This document shows, one piece after another, positions 7,795 to 15,301 of a DNA stretch of 64,000 nt (position 1 is its first letter; every line of letters begins with the position of its first letter). Location of the stretch: assembly GCA_028280305.1 (NCBI GenBank), contig JANQMC010000167.1:16676-80675 (forward strand), in the 5' to 3' direction. Under the pieces are notes generated by a model that worked only from the letters and a program-made list of their open reading frames with translations, ran no database searches and was not told the DNA's origin. Origin of the DNA: Pelagibius sp. (GTDB lineage: Bacteria > Pseudomonadota > Alphaproteobacteria > Kiloniellales > Kiloniellaceae). A program made the translations under genes and the position numbers.

Positions 7795-9009
7795 ATGCCC
7801 GGACCGCTTGACGGCTTCAAGGTAATCGATCTGACAACCATGGTCTCCGGCCCCCTGGGAACCATGATCCTGGCCGACCAGGGCGCCGATGTGATCAAGG
7901 TGGAAACCCCCAACGGAGGCGACCACACGCGGCAGGTGGCAACTCGGCGCAACGGCTTCTCCGCCTCGTTTCTCAACAACAACCGCAACAAGCGCTCCAT
8001 CGCCCTCAACCTGAAGACGCCGGAGGGCCTGGAAGCCGTAAAGCGACTGGTGCGCGACGCCGACGTTTTCATCCAGAACTTCCGGCCCGGGGTGATCGAG
8101 CGTCTGGGTCTGGGCTACGAAGTCCTGCGCGACCTCAACCCCAAGCTCGTCTATGCCTCCATCAGCGGTTTCGGTTTCGAAGGGCCCTTTGCCCAGAAGC
8201 CGGTTTTCGATCCACTCATCCAGTGCCTATCGGGGCTCACCACCGTGCAGGCCGGCGCCGATGAAGAGCGCCCGCGCCTGGTGCGCACCATCCTGCCGGA
8301 CAAGCTGACCGGCTTTGCCATGGCGCAGGCGGTCTGCGCCGCGCTGCTGGCGCGCAGCCGCACGGGCGAGGGGCAGCACATCCGCCTGTCGATGCTCGAC
8401 GCGGTCTTGTCGTTTCTCTGGGGTTCCGACATGGGCGGTCATACCTTCGTCGGCGACGAGATGGAGAAGGAAACCGCCCAGAGCTTCATCGACCTGATCT
8501 ATGAGACCAAGGATGGTTTCATCTCCGTTGCCGTCATGCGCCACAAGGAGTGGTGCGGCCTCGCCCGTGCCGTCGGGCGGCCCGAGTGGCTCGATGATCC
8601 GCGTTTCCAGGACTCTGAAGGCCTGGACCGGCACAAACACGCCCGCCTGGAACTGACCCAGGAGGCGCTGAGGAAACGCACAGCCGAAGACTGGATCGAA
8701 CGCCTGGAAGCGGAGGGCGTGCCCTGCGCCCCGGTGCTGACCCGGCGCGAAGCGATCCGCCATCCCCAGGCCGCCGCCAACGGCATCGTTATGGAAAACG
8801 ACCATCCGGTGGCGGGCCGCCTGCGTCAGGCACGCCCGCCTGCCGTCTTCTCTGCGACCTCGCCGGAGCATCGTTTCGGCGCCCCGGCTCTGGGCGGCCA
8901 CACGCGGGAGATATTGGCAGCGGCCGGTTACGCGGAAGCAGAGATCGAAGCGATGATCGAAAACGGCAGCGCCGCCGAAAGCAATCCCAGGAACGAGGAC
9001 GCCGCATGA
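7795..9009 (+). CDS. CaiB/BaiF family class III CoA-transferase
   Basis: A 404-residue formyl-CoA-transferase-type enzyme that moves CoA between carboxylic acids. The catalytic aspartate is Asp169 in LPDKLTG, the same number as in formyl-CoA transferase. Other family marks are LADQGADVIKVE, NRNKRSIALNLK, GFGFEGPF and GEGQHIRLSMLDAV. I place the start at ATG 7795, after GAGGAAA; an in-frame ATG at 7732 would read through the tandem repeats and give a non-conserved 21-residue leader. It resembles Frc-type enzymes more than E. coli CaiB, so the acceptor (carnitine, crotonobetaine or other) is inferred from the neighbours. It overlaps the GST gene by four bases. Confidence 0.8.
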   Translation: MPGPLDGFKVIDLTTMVSGPLGTMILADQGADVIKVETPNGGDHTRQVATRRNGFSASFLNNNRNKRSIALNLKTPEGLEAVKRLVRDADVFIQNFRPGVIERLGLGYEVLRDLNPKLVYASISGFGFEGPFAQKPVFDPLIQCLSGLTTVQAGADEERPRLVRTILPDKLTGFAMAQAVCAALLARSRTGEGQHIRLSMLDAVLSFLWGSDMGGHTFVGDEMEKETAQSFIDLIYETKDGFISVAVMRHKEWCGLARAVGRPEWLDDPRFQDSEGLDRHKHARLELTQEALRKRTAEDWIERLEAEGVPCAPVLTRREAIRHPQAAANGIVMENDHPVAGRLRQARPPAVFSATSPEHRFGAPALGGHTREILAAAGYAEAEIEAMIENGSAAESNPRNEDAA

Positions 9010-9707
9010 TCGACTTCTACTTCGCCCCGACGCCGAACGGTTGGAAGGTCGCCATCATGCTGGAGGAATGCGGCCTGCCCTACCGCACCCACCTGATGAA
9101 GCTTTCCGAGGGCGATCAGTTCAAACCCGACTATCTGGCGATCAGCCCCAACGCCAAGATGCCGGCTATCGTCGACAACGATACGGGAGGCGACACGGTC
9201 AGCGTCTTCGAAAGCGGCGCCATCCTGTTCTACCTTGCGGAAAAAACCGGGCGTTTCATGCCCGACAGCCCGCTGGGCCGCAAAGAGACACTGGAATGGC
9301 TGTTCTGGCAGGTCGGCAACCAGGGGCCCATGGCCGGCCAACTCAGCCACTTCAAGAACTACGCGCCCGAGGGAGAGGACTATGGCTTCAAGCGCTATCT
9401 CGGCGAATACGAACGCAGTCTCGCGGTTCTGGAACGGCGACTGGCGGATCGCGATTACATTCTGGGCGACTACTCCATCGCCGACATGATCGCCTTTCCC
9501 TGGGTCTTCATCGCCAAGCCTTTGGGCTCCAAGCTCGACGATTTCCCCCGCGTCGCGGACTGGCGCGGGCGCATCAAAGAGCGTCCGGCGGTACGCCGCG
9601 CCATCGATCTGCACAAGGACAAACAGAACCGCGGCAAACACACGGCTGAGAACAACAGCCTGCTGTTCAATCAGACGGCCGAGCATCTGAAAGCAGACAC
9701 ACCCTGA
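9006..9707 (+). CDS. Glutathione S-transferase, YghU/YfcG-like
   Basis: A 233-residue GST with an N-terminal thioredoxin-like domain (FYFAPTPNGWKVAIMLEE; SPNAKMPAIVD; VFESGAILFYLAEKTGRF) and a C-terminal helical domain (WLFWQVGNQGPMAGQ, YILGDYSIADMIAFPW). The WQ-GP-GQ text is typical of the Nu-class disulfide-bond oxidoreductase group (YfcG, YghU). ATGA overlap with the CoA-transferase stop puts it at the end of the operon. A GST is unexpected in a carnitine-type operon; it may protect against, or process, a thiol-reactive enoyl-CoA or acid (inference). Confidence 0.8.
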   Translation: MIDFYFAPTPNGWKVAIMLEECGLPYRTHLMKLSEGDQFKPDYLAISPNAKMPAIVDNDTGGDTVSVFESGAILFYLAEKTGRFMPDSPLGRKETLEWLFWQVGNQGPMAGQLSHFKNYAPEGEDYGFKRYLGEYERSLAVLERRLADRDYILGDYSIADMIAFPWVFIAKPLGSKLDDFPRVADWRGRIKERPAVRRAIDLHKDKQNRGKHTAENNSLLFNQTAEHLKADTP

Positions 9708-9797
9708 ACGGGCAGCAACAAATCTGACGCAAATCCTTCATCGGCAGGACGCATGCTTACGCCAAGTTGGATTTTTACCCGCTTTACGGAGAATCCG

Positions 9798-12023
9798 ATG
9801 TTCCGCCCTCTTCTCGCCGTCGGCCTGACGGCCGGTGCTGCCTTGCTCGCCCCGGCGGCCCTGGCGCCCGCCAAGGCGACCGAGCCCTTTACCCGCATTG
9901 CCTCTTTCCCAATCTTTCAGAACCTGCCCGAAGGGACGGATCCGACGACAGAAACGGTCGCTGAGATCGTTACCTCGGCGATGGACGGCAAGCTGCTGGT
10001 CTATACCGACTCCGAACTGGAAGCCATCGGCAAGGTCGATATCAGCGATGCCGCCAATCCCGAGGCCGCCGGCGTCATCATGCTCGGCGGCGAGCCCACC
10101 TCGGTCGCGGTTCTGGGCAAGCACGCCTACGTCGGCGTGAATACCTCAGAAAGCTATGAGGAGCCCTCCGGCCACGTCGCGGTGATCGAGATTGAAAGCG
10201 GCAAGATCGCAGCCACCTGCGATGTGCAAGGCCAGCCCGACAGCGTGGCGATCAGCCCCGACGGCAGCTATCTCGCCATTGCGATCGAAAACGAGCGCGA
10301 CGAAGACCTGAACGACGGCGTAATCCCGCAGTTGCCCGCCGGGCATCTCGCCAGCTTCCGGATCGACGACTCGGGCATGCTGGCCAACTGTACGGCGGTG
10401 ACAGTGACCGACCTGACCGGTCTGGCCGAGATCGCGCCGACCGACCCGGAACCGGAGTTCGTCGCGATCAACGGCCGCAATCAGGCCGTGGTCACCCTGC
10501 AGGAAAACAACCACATCGCCGTGGTCGATCTGACCGCCAACAAGGTGATGTCTCACTTCTCCGCCGGCGCCGTCGATCTCGACGGCATCGATGCCACCCG
10601 CGACGGCATCATCAGCCTCACCGAAAGCAAGACCGGCCTACGGCGCGAACCCGATGCGGTGGCCTGGCTGGACGACAATCGTTTCGTCACCGCCAACGAG
10701 GGGGACTACGAAGGCGGTTCCCGCGGCTTCAGCGTTTTCTCCGCCGATGGCAGCCTTCTGTATGATTCCGGTACGCTGACCGAACGCCTCGCCGCTTCCC
10801 TGGGCCACTACCCGGAAAAACGCTCGGGCAAGAAGGGCAGCGAGCCCGAAGGCGTGGCGGTCGGAACTTTTGCCGGCGAGCGCCTCGTCATGGTCGGCCT
10901 TGAGCGCGCCAACCTCGTCGTTCTTTTCCGCGACGCCGGCGACGGCGGCATGGAACTGCTGCAGGCCCTGCCCTCCGGCGGTGTCGGTCCCGAGGGGATC
11001 ACGACAGTTGCATCACGCGGCCTGATCGTCATCTCCAATGAGAAGGACAGCGCCGAAGACAAGCTGCGCTCGACCATTGCGATCTACCAGCAAGGCGGTG
11101 AGGGTCCGGTACTGCCGCAGATCGTCTCCGCCGACGGACCAGACGGCGCCCCCATCGGCTGGGGCGCGCTCTCCGGTCTCGCCGCCAATCCGAGCGATCC
11201 CTCGATCCTCTATGCGGTGAACGACAGCTTCTACAGCGTCGGCAATATCTACACCCTGGACGTTTCCGCCGAGCCCACCCGCATCATCGCAGCGCAAACC
11301 ATCACCAGGAACGGTGCGCCGGTCGAAAATCTCGATCTCGAAGGCATCGCTGCGGCGCCCGACGGCAGCTTCTATGTCGCCTCCGAAGGTCATCCCAAGA
11401 AGGATCGGCCCAGCCTGATCCTTCATGTCCTGCCCGACGGCGAAGTGGCGCGGGAGATCACGCTGCCGGATTCGCTGGAAGCCGAGAAGAAACGCTTCGG
11501 CCTGGAAGGCATCGCGCTCGCAGACAACAGGCTCTATGTCGCGGTCCAGCGGGAATGGAACGACGACCCCAAGGGCATGACCAAGATCCTGAGCCTGGAT
11601 CTGGGCAGCGACACCTGGGGTGTCATGCACTATCCGCTCGACAAGCCCGAAAGCGCCGCCGGCGGATGGGTCGGCCTCAGCGAAATCGCCGCCCTGGGCA
11701 ATGGCCGCTTCGCCATTCTGGAGCGCGACAACCAGGCCGGCACCGAGGCCGCCATCAAGCGGGTCTATGAAATCGACCTCGACGGCGTCACGGCGGCACC
11801 GCTTGGCCAGACCCCGCCGGTGCTGACCAAGTCCCTCGCCATCGACCTGCTGCCGAAGCTGCAGGCCGCCAACGGCTGGACTGCGGACAAGGTGGAAGGC
11901 CTGACCCTCGCCGCCGACGGCCAACTCTATGCGGTCACCGACAACGACGGCGTCGATGACTCTCCCGGCGAGAGCCTTTTCCTTCGCCTCGGCACCGCCA
12001 ACGAACGGCAGGCGAGCAAGTAG
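9798..12023 (+). CDS. Exported two-domain beta-propeller / phytase-esterase-like protein
   Basis: About 741 residues from ATG 9798 (GGAG seven bases upstream); an in-frame ATG at 9753 would put 15 residues before a clear signal peptide (LLAVGLTAGAALLAPAALAPAKA). Residues about 40-430 look like a YncE/choice-of-anchor-I-type propeller (GGEPTSVAVLGKHAYVGVN, GQPDSVAISPDGSYLAIA, GSEPEGVAVG). Residues about 440-735 match the 'esterase-like activity of phytase' domain (NLDLEGIAAAPDGSFYVASEG, FGLEGIALADNRLYVAVQREW, VEGLTLAADGQLYAVTDND). Periplasmic or secreted; substrate unknown, possibly phosphate esters. It is monocistronic, with a terminator right after it. Confidence 0.7.
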   Translation: MFRPLLAVGLTAGAALLAPAALAPAKATEPFTRIASFPIFQNLPEGTDPTTETVAEIVTSAMDGKLLVYTDSELEAIGKVDISDAANPEAAGVIMLGGEPTSVAVLGKHAYVGVNTSESYEEPSGHVAVIEIESGKIAATCDVQGQPDSVAISPDGSYLAIAIENERDEDLNDGVIPQLPAGHLASFRIDDSGMLANCTAVTVTDLTGLAEIAPTDPEPEFVAINGRNQAVVTLQENNHIAVVDLTANKVMSHFSAGAVDLDGIDATRDGIISLTESKTGLRREPDAVAWLDDNRFVTANEGDYEGGSRGFSVFSADGSLLYDSGTLTERLAASLGHYPEKRSGKKGSEPEGVAVGTFAGERLVMVGLERANLVVLFRDAGDGGMELLQALPSGGVGPEGITTVASRGLIVISNEKDSAEDKLRSTIAIYQQGGEGPVLPQIVSADGPDGAPIGWGALSGLAANPSDPSILYAVNDSFYSVGNIYTLDVSAEPTRIIAAQTITRNGAPVENLDLEGIAAAPDGSFYVASEGHPKKDRPSLILHVLPDGEVAREITLPDSLEAEKKRFGLEGIALADNRLYVAVQREWNDDPKGMTKILSLDLGSDTWGVMHYPLDKPESAAGGWVGLSEIAALGNGRFAILERDNQAGTEAAIKRVYEIDLDGVTAAPLGQTPPVLTKSLAIDLLPKLQAANGWTADKVEGLTLAADGQLYAVTDNDGVDDSPGESLFLRLGTANERQASK

Positions 12024-12052
12024 GCAAAGCGCCTCCCAAGTGGAAAAACAGA

Positions 12053-12079
12053 CCCCGGATCGAAAGGTCCGGGGTTTTC
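12053..12079 (+). terminator. Rho-independent terminator after the propeller/phytase gene
   Basis: CCCCGGATC-GAAA-GGTCCGGGG: a nine-pair stem (one G-U pair) closed by a GAAA tetraloop and followed by TTTT. It begins 30 bases after the stop codon at 12023. The remaining DNA to 12193 contains a loose 12-bp direct repeat (GGCTGAC-CGAT at 12087 and 12115) and nothing else recognisable. Confidence 0.85.
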
Positions 12080-12193
12080 CTTGCCGGGCTGACGCGATGG
12101 CGGCTCGTGAGGTAGGCTGACCCGATTCTGTGGACTGTTCACACAAAGGCGGGCAAACGCTTGATAGGCGGCAACAGACCTTCGTCAGCCGGA

Positions 12194-13534
12194 ATGAACC
12201 CCTGGCGATCCTTCTGGCGGCAAAGCAGGGGCAGCCTCGCTGTCCTGCTGCCCGTGTTTCTGATGCCCATGTCGGCTGCGGCCTCGGAGCCTGTCACCGA
12301 TGATACCCTTCGGCAGGCTGGCGCCCTGCTGCGCGCCACGGCCGCCGAGTTGTGCCCGGCAGTCTTCACAGATCCGCAGAACCTTGCGGTCGAGGCTGCG
12401 GGCCCGCTGCAGGGCTATGGGGTGGGCTCCGTCAACGACCGCGGTCCGGCGGCAGCCTGGGTCAGGCGGGAAGTGCTGTTGGAGAAACCCGGCAACGATC
12501 TGACACTCACCCTCGAAGCGACGCGCGCGGGTGGCACGCTCCGCCGGCTCTCCTTCACCGTGCTCGGCCAAACCGGCGAGCGCCCGCTGATGACCGCCTT
12601 GGCCGATGGAAACTGCAGCATCCATCACGGCCGTGCCTTGCAGTATGACGATGGGAGCAGTGCCGACACCCTGCTCCACCTCACAGCGGACCTGACGCAG
12701 ATCGAATCCACCGAAGCGCTGAACCCGCCGGTTCCGGCGGGCAAGGACCCCGGCGGCGTCACCGTCGCCCATATCGACAGCGGCGTGAACTACCTGCTGC
12801 CGGAGATAACGGCACGACTGGCCCGCGATGAAAAAGGAAGGGCCCTCGGCCGCGACTTCTGGGACCGCGACGACAGGCCTTTCGACGGCGACACCGGACG
12901 CTCCCCCTTTTTTCCGATCCGTCACGGAACGCCGGTCGCGAGCCTGCTGGTGGACGAGGCGCCCGATATCCGCCTCCTTCCCTACCGCTACCCGCGCCCG
13001 GACATGACCCGCATGGGTGAGATCGTCTCGGCCGCCGCTGCCGCGAAGGCGCGCGTCGTTGCGCTGCCCATGGGCAGCCGGCAACGCGAAGACTGGGAGA
13101 GCTTCGCCGCCGCCGCGGAGCGTCACAGCGATTTGCTTTTCATCGTCTCGGCCGGTAACGACGGGCGCGACATCGACGCCAATCCGCTCTACCCGGCCAG
13201 CCTTGCCTTGGAGAACATGATCGTCGTCACCTCCGCCGATGCCTTCGGGCGCCTGGCCGCCGGCTCCAACTGGGGCGCGACATCGGTCGATCTGATGGTG
13301 CCGGCCGAACAGCTCGAGGTCATCGACTATCGCGGCGCCCGGGGCCGCGCCTCCGGCTCCAGCTATGCCGTCCCGCGGGTGGCGGCCCTGGCGGCCCGCC
13401 TGTCGGCCGCCCATCCGGATTGGCAGGCGGCGGAGTTGAAGCGAGCCATACTGGCACGCGCCGTGACTCCCTTGCAGCGCGGCGCGGCGAAGGTTGCGGC
13501 CGGATGGATTCCCAATCCAGCCGAAGACGACTAG
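12194..13534 (+). CDS. Exported subtilisin-like serine protease (S8)
   Basis: About 446 residues from ATG 12194; a TTG at 12161 is an alternative. A signal peptide (SLAVLLPVFLMPMSAAASE) is followed by a roughly 150-residue N-terminal extension of unknown fold and then a compact peptidase S8 domain. The catalytic residues are Asp195 (HIDSGVNY), His244 (RHGTPVAS), oxyanion Asn322 (SAGNDG) and Ser390 (GSSYAVPRVAALAA). It is short for the family and has no C-terminal secretion or cell-wall domain, so a periplasmic location is likely. It ends two bases from the convergent stop of a trypsin-like protease gene. Confidence 0.8.
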   Translation: MNPWRSFWRQSRGSLAVLLPVFLMPMSAAASEPVTDDTLRQAGALLRATAAELCPAVFTDPQNLAVEAAGPLQGYGVGSVNDRGPAAAWVRREVLLEKPGNDLTLTLEATRAGGTLRRLSFTVLGQTGERPLMTALADGNCSIHHGRALQYDDGSSADTLLHLTADLTQIESTEALNPPVPAGKDPGGVTVAHIDSGVNYLLPEITARLARDEKGRALGRDFWDRDDRPFDGDTGRSPFFPIRHGTPVASLLVDEAPDIRLLPYRYPRPDMTRMGEIVSAAAAAKARVVALPMGSRQREDWESFAAAAERHSDLLFIVSAGNDGRDIDANPLYPASLALENMIVVTSADAFGRLAAGSNWGATSVDLMVPAEQLEVIDYRGARGRASGSSYAVPRVAALAARLSAAHPDWQAAELKRAILARAVTPLQRGAAKVAAGWIPNPAEDD

Positions 13535-13536
13535 TT

Positions 13537-14697
13537 TCAGTTGGCCAGCTTCGGCGGTCTGGGCGGCGGCTGGTTCAGGAAACGCTCGGCAGCCGGGGCG
13601 GTCTGCGGATTGACCACCTTCAGCCGCTCGAAGGCCCGTTGGGCCAAGGCGGTATCCCCCGCCCAGGTGCCGGCCTGAATGGCGAAGCGCAGCACCTGCA
13701 GATCATCACCCGCCCGTTCCATCAACCAGTACAGATGGGGCAGTTCGGCCTCATAGTCGCGCAGCAGATGATGGGTGATCACCAGACCCAGGCGTGTGTT
13801 GATCGCATTGGGGTCTTCAGCAAGGCCCCGCTCGAAAAGCGCCACCGCCGCTTCGCCGGCACCGCCACGGCCCAAGGTCTGCCCGGCAAGATCGAAAAGC
13901 TGGCGATTCCCGCTGCGTCCGCAGGCGGTGGCGATGGCCTTGGCCTGCTGCGCATCGAGCCGGTCACGGGTTGCCTGATTATTCTCGATCAGCGTGGTGC
14001 AGATACGGATCGCCGCACCGATCTCGGCACTTTCTTCGGCAAAGTCGGGACCGCTTTTCTCTTCCAGCGCAGCCAGTGCCGTCGCCGGGACGGCCTCGAA
14101 GCGGCCCTCGCCACCGGAAGCGACGATACCCACAAGGTAGCCCTCGGCGTTCACCAGCGCACCGCCGCTGTTGCCCGGCTGGCTGTAGGCGGTGTGGTGC
14201 AGACGGGCCAGGGAATGGTCCTGCGCCGGCAAAGCCGTCACCGCACCCGCGTCATAGGCACGGATCTGCTGCCGCCCGACATCGGCGCCAACGGTAAAGA
14301 GCGCGCTGTCGGGCTGCGCCTCGGCCACCGCGAGACTGGGTCCGGGCGGCAGACCCCCCGCCTCCAGGAAAACCAGATCGGCGCGGTAGCCACTGGGGAC
14401 CACCTGCGCCGTTATCGGCGTGCCGTCGGCCAGAAAAAGCGTCACATCCTTTTCGTCCGCCACCACATGGCGGGCCGTCACGAGGCGGTGCGGCCCGATC
14501 CGCACGGCTGAGCCAACCGGATCGAAAGCGGAGATCGCAAAGACGGCGCTGCGCGAGTCGCAGACAGCTTCCGGCTGATCGCAGGCGGCAAGCTGCGCAG
14601 CGGCCGGTGTTGCGCCGAGCAGCGCCAGAACGACAACGGCAAAGGATAGGAGCCGCCGGGCCGCAACAGCTCTTGAGCTTATGGCGAAAGCCGCCAT
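13537..14697 (-). CDS. Exported trypsin-like serine protease with C-terminal TPR-like region
   Basis: 386 residues: signal peptide (LLSFAVVVLALLGATPAAAQ), an S1/HtrA-like protease domain with His77 (TARHVV), Asp107 (RADLVFLE) and Ser177 (QPGNSGGAL), then a helical C-terminus (about 270-380) with TPR-like text (GEAAVALFERGLAEDPNAINTRLGLV; TALAQRAFERLKVVNPQTAPA). No PDZ domain is visible, which separates it from DegP. Four cysteines near the N-terminus and in the linker suggest disulfides and an oxidising compartment. It may act in periplasmic quality control; its target is unknown. Confidence 0.7.
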   Translation of the reverse strand: MAAFAISSRAVAARRLLSFAVVVLALLGATPAAAQLAACDQPEAVCDSRSAVFAISAFDPVGSAVRIGPHRLVTARHVVADEKDVTLFLADGTPITAQVVPSGYRADLVFLEAGGLPPGPSLAVAEAQPDSALFTVGADVGRQQIRAYDAGAVTALPAQDHSLARLHHTAYSQPGNSGGALVNAEGYLVGIVASGGEGRFEAVPATALAALEEKSGPDFAEESAEIGAAIRICTTLIENNQATRDRLDAQQAKAIATACGRSGNRQLFDLAGQTLGRGGAGEAAVALFERGLAEDPNAINTRLGLVITHHLLRDYEAELPHLYWLMERAGDDLQVLRFAIQAGTWAGDTALAQRAFERLKVVNPQTAPAAERFLNQPPPRPPKLAN

Positions 14698-14702
14698 GGA
14701 AT

Positions 14703-15143
14703 CTACCAGCTTCCCGTGTTCTCCATCGAAGACCAGGGCTCGGCCGGTGCCAGGTTGTCGCCTTTCTGGAGCAGTTCCACCGAAATGCCGTCGGGCGAGC
14801 GCACAAAGGCCATGTGGCCGTCACGCGGCGGGCGATTGATCACCACGCCGCCGTCCTGCAGTTTCTGGCAGAGCCCGTAGATGTCATCGACGACGTAGGC
14901 CAGATGCCCGAAGTTGCGGCCGCCGTCATAGTCTTCGGGATCCCAATTGTAGGTCAGTTCGACCAGGGGCGCCTTTTCCTCCCGGGCCCGGTCCTCATCC
15001 TCCGGCGCCGCCAGAAAGATCAGGGTGAAGCGGCCTTTCTCGCTGTCCATACGGCGGACTTCCTTGAGCCCGAGGAGGTTGCAGTAGAAATTCAAAGAAG
15101 CGTCCAGGTCTTTCACCCGAACCATGGTGTGCAGATAGCGCAA
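14703..15143 (-). CDS. gloA: Lactoylglutathione lyase (glyoxalase I)
   Basis: A 146-residue VOC-fold enzyme that converts the methylglyoxal-glutathione hemithioacetal to S-lactoylglutathione. The four metal ligands of bacterial GloA are all present: His5, Glu62 (VELTYNWD), His80 (FGHLAYVV) and Glu123 (ISVELLQ). Start and motifs (MRYLHTMVRVKDLDASLNFY) align with E. coli GloA from the first residue. It reads in the same direction as the trypsin-like gene, five bases away. The 158 bases upstream (15144-15301) hold no clear regulatory site. Confidence 0.9.
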   Translation of the reverse strand: MRYLHTMVRVKDLDASLNFYCNLLGLKEVRRMDSEKGRFTLIFLAAPEDEDRAREEKAPLVELTYNWDPEDYDGGRNFGHLAYVVDDIYGLCQKLQDGGVVINRPPRDGHMAFVRSPDGISVELLQKGDNLAPAEPWSSMENTGSW

Positions 15144-15301
15144 GAGCTCTCCCTTTCAATCGGTTGCGGCGCCACCGGGACCTTATCGGAGCACTGTGCC
15201 TTGTCAAAGCACTGGGATGGTATCGCCGCGCGTCTGTCGTCTTGCCCCGCGACCGGGGGCGCAACCTCTAAAATAGGCGCAAGCGGCGAAATCGCAAACC
15301 T

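Noticed and set aside
7795..9009. Gene symbol caiB for the CoA-transferase
   Set aside because: Beyond Asp169 and general family motifs, its sequence is closer to formyl-CoA transferases than to E. coli CaiB.
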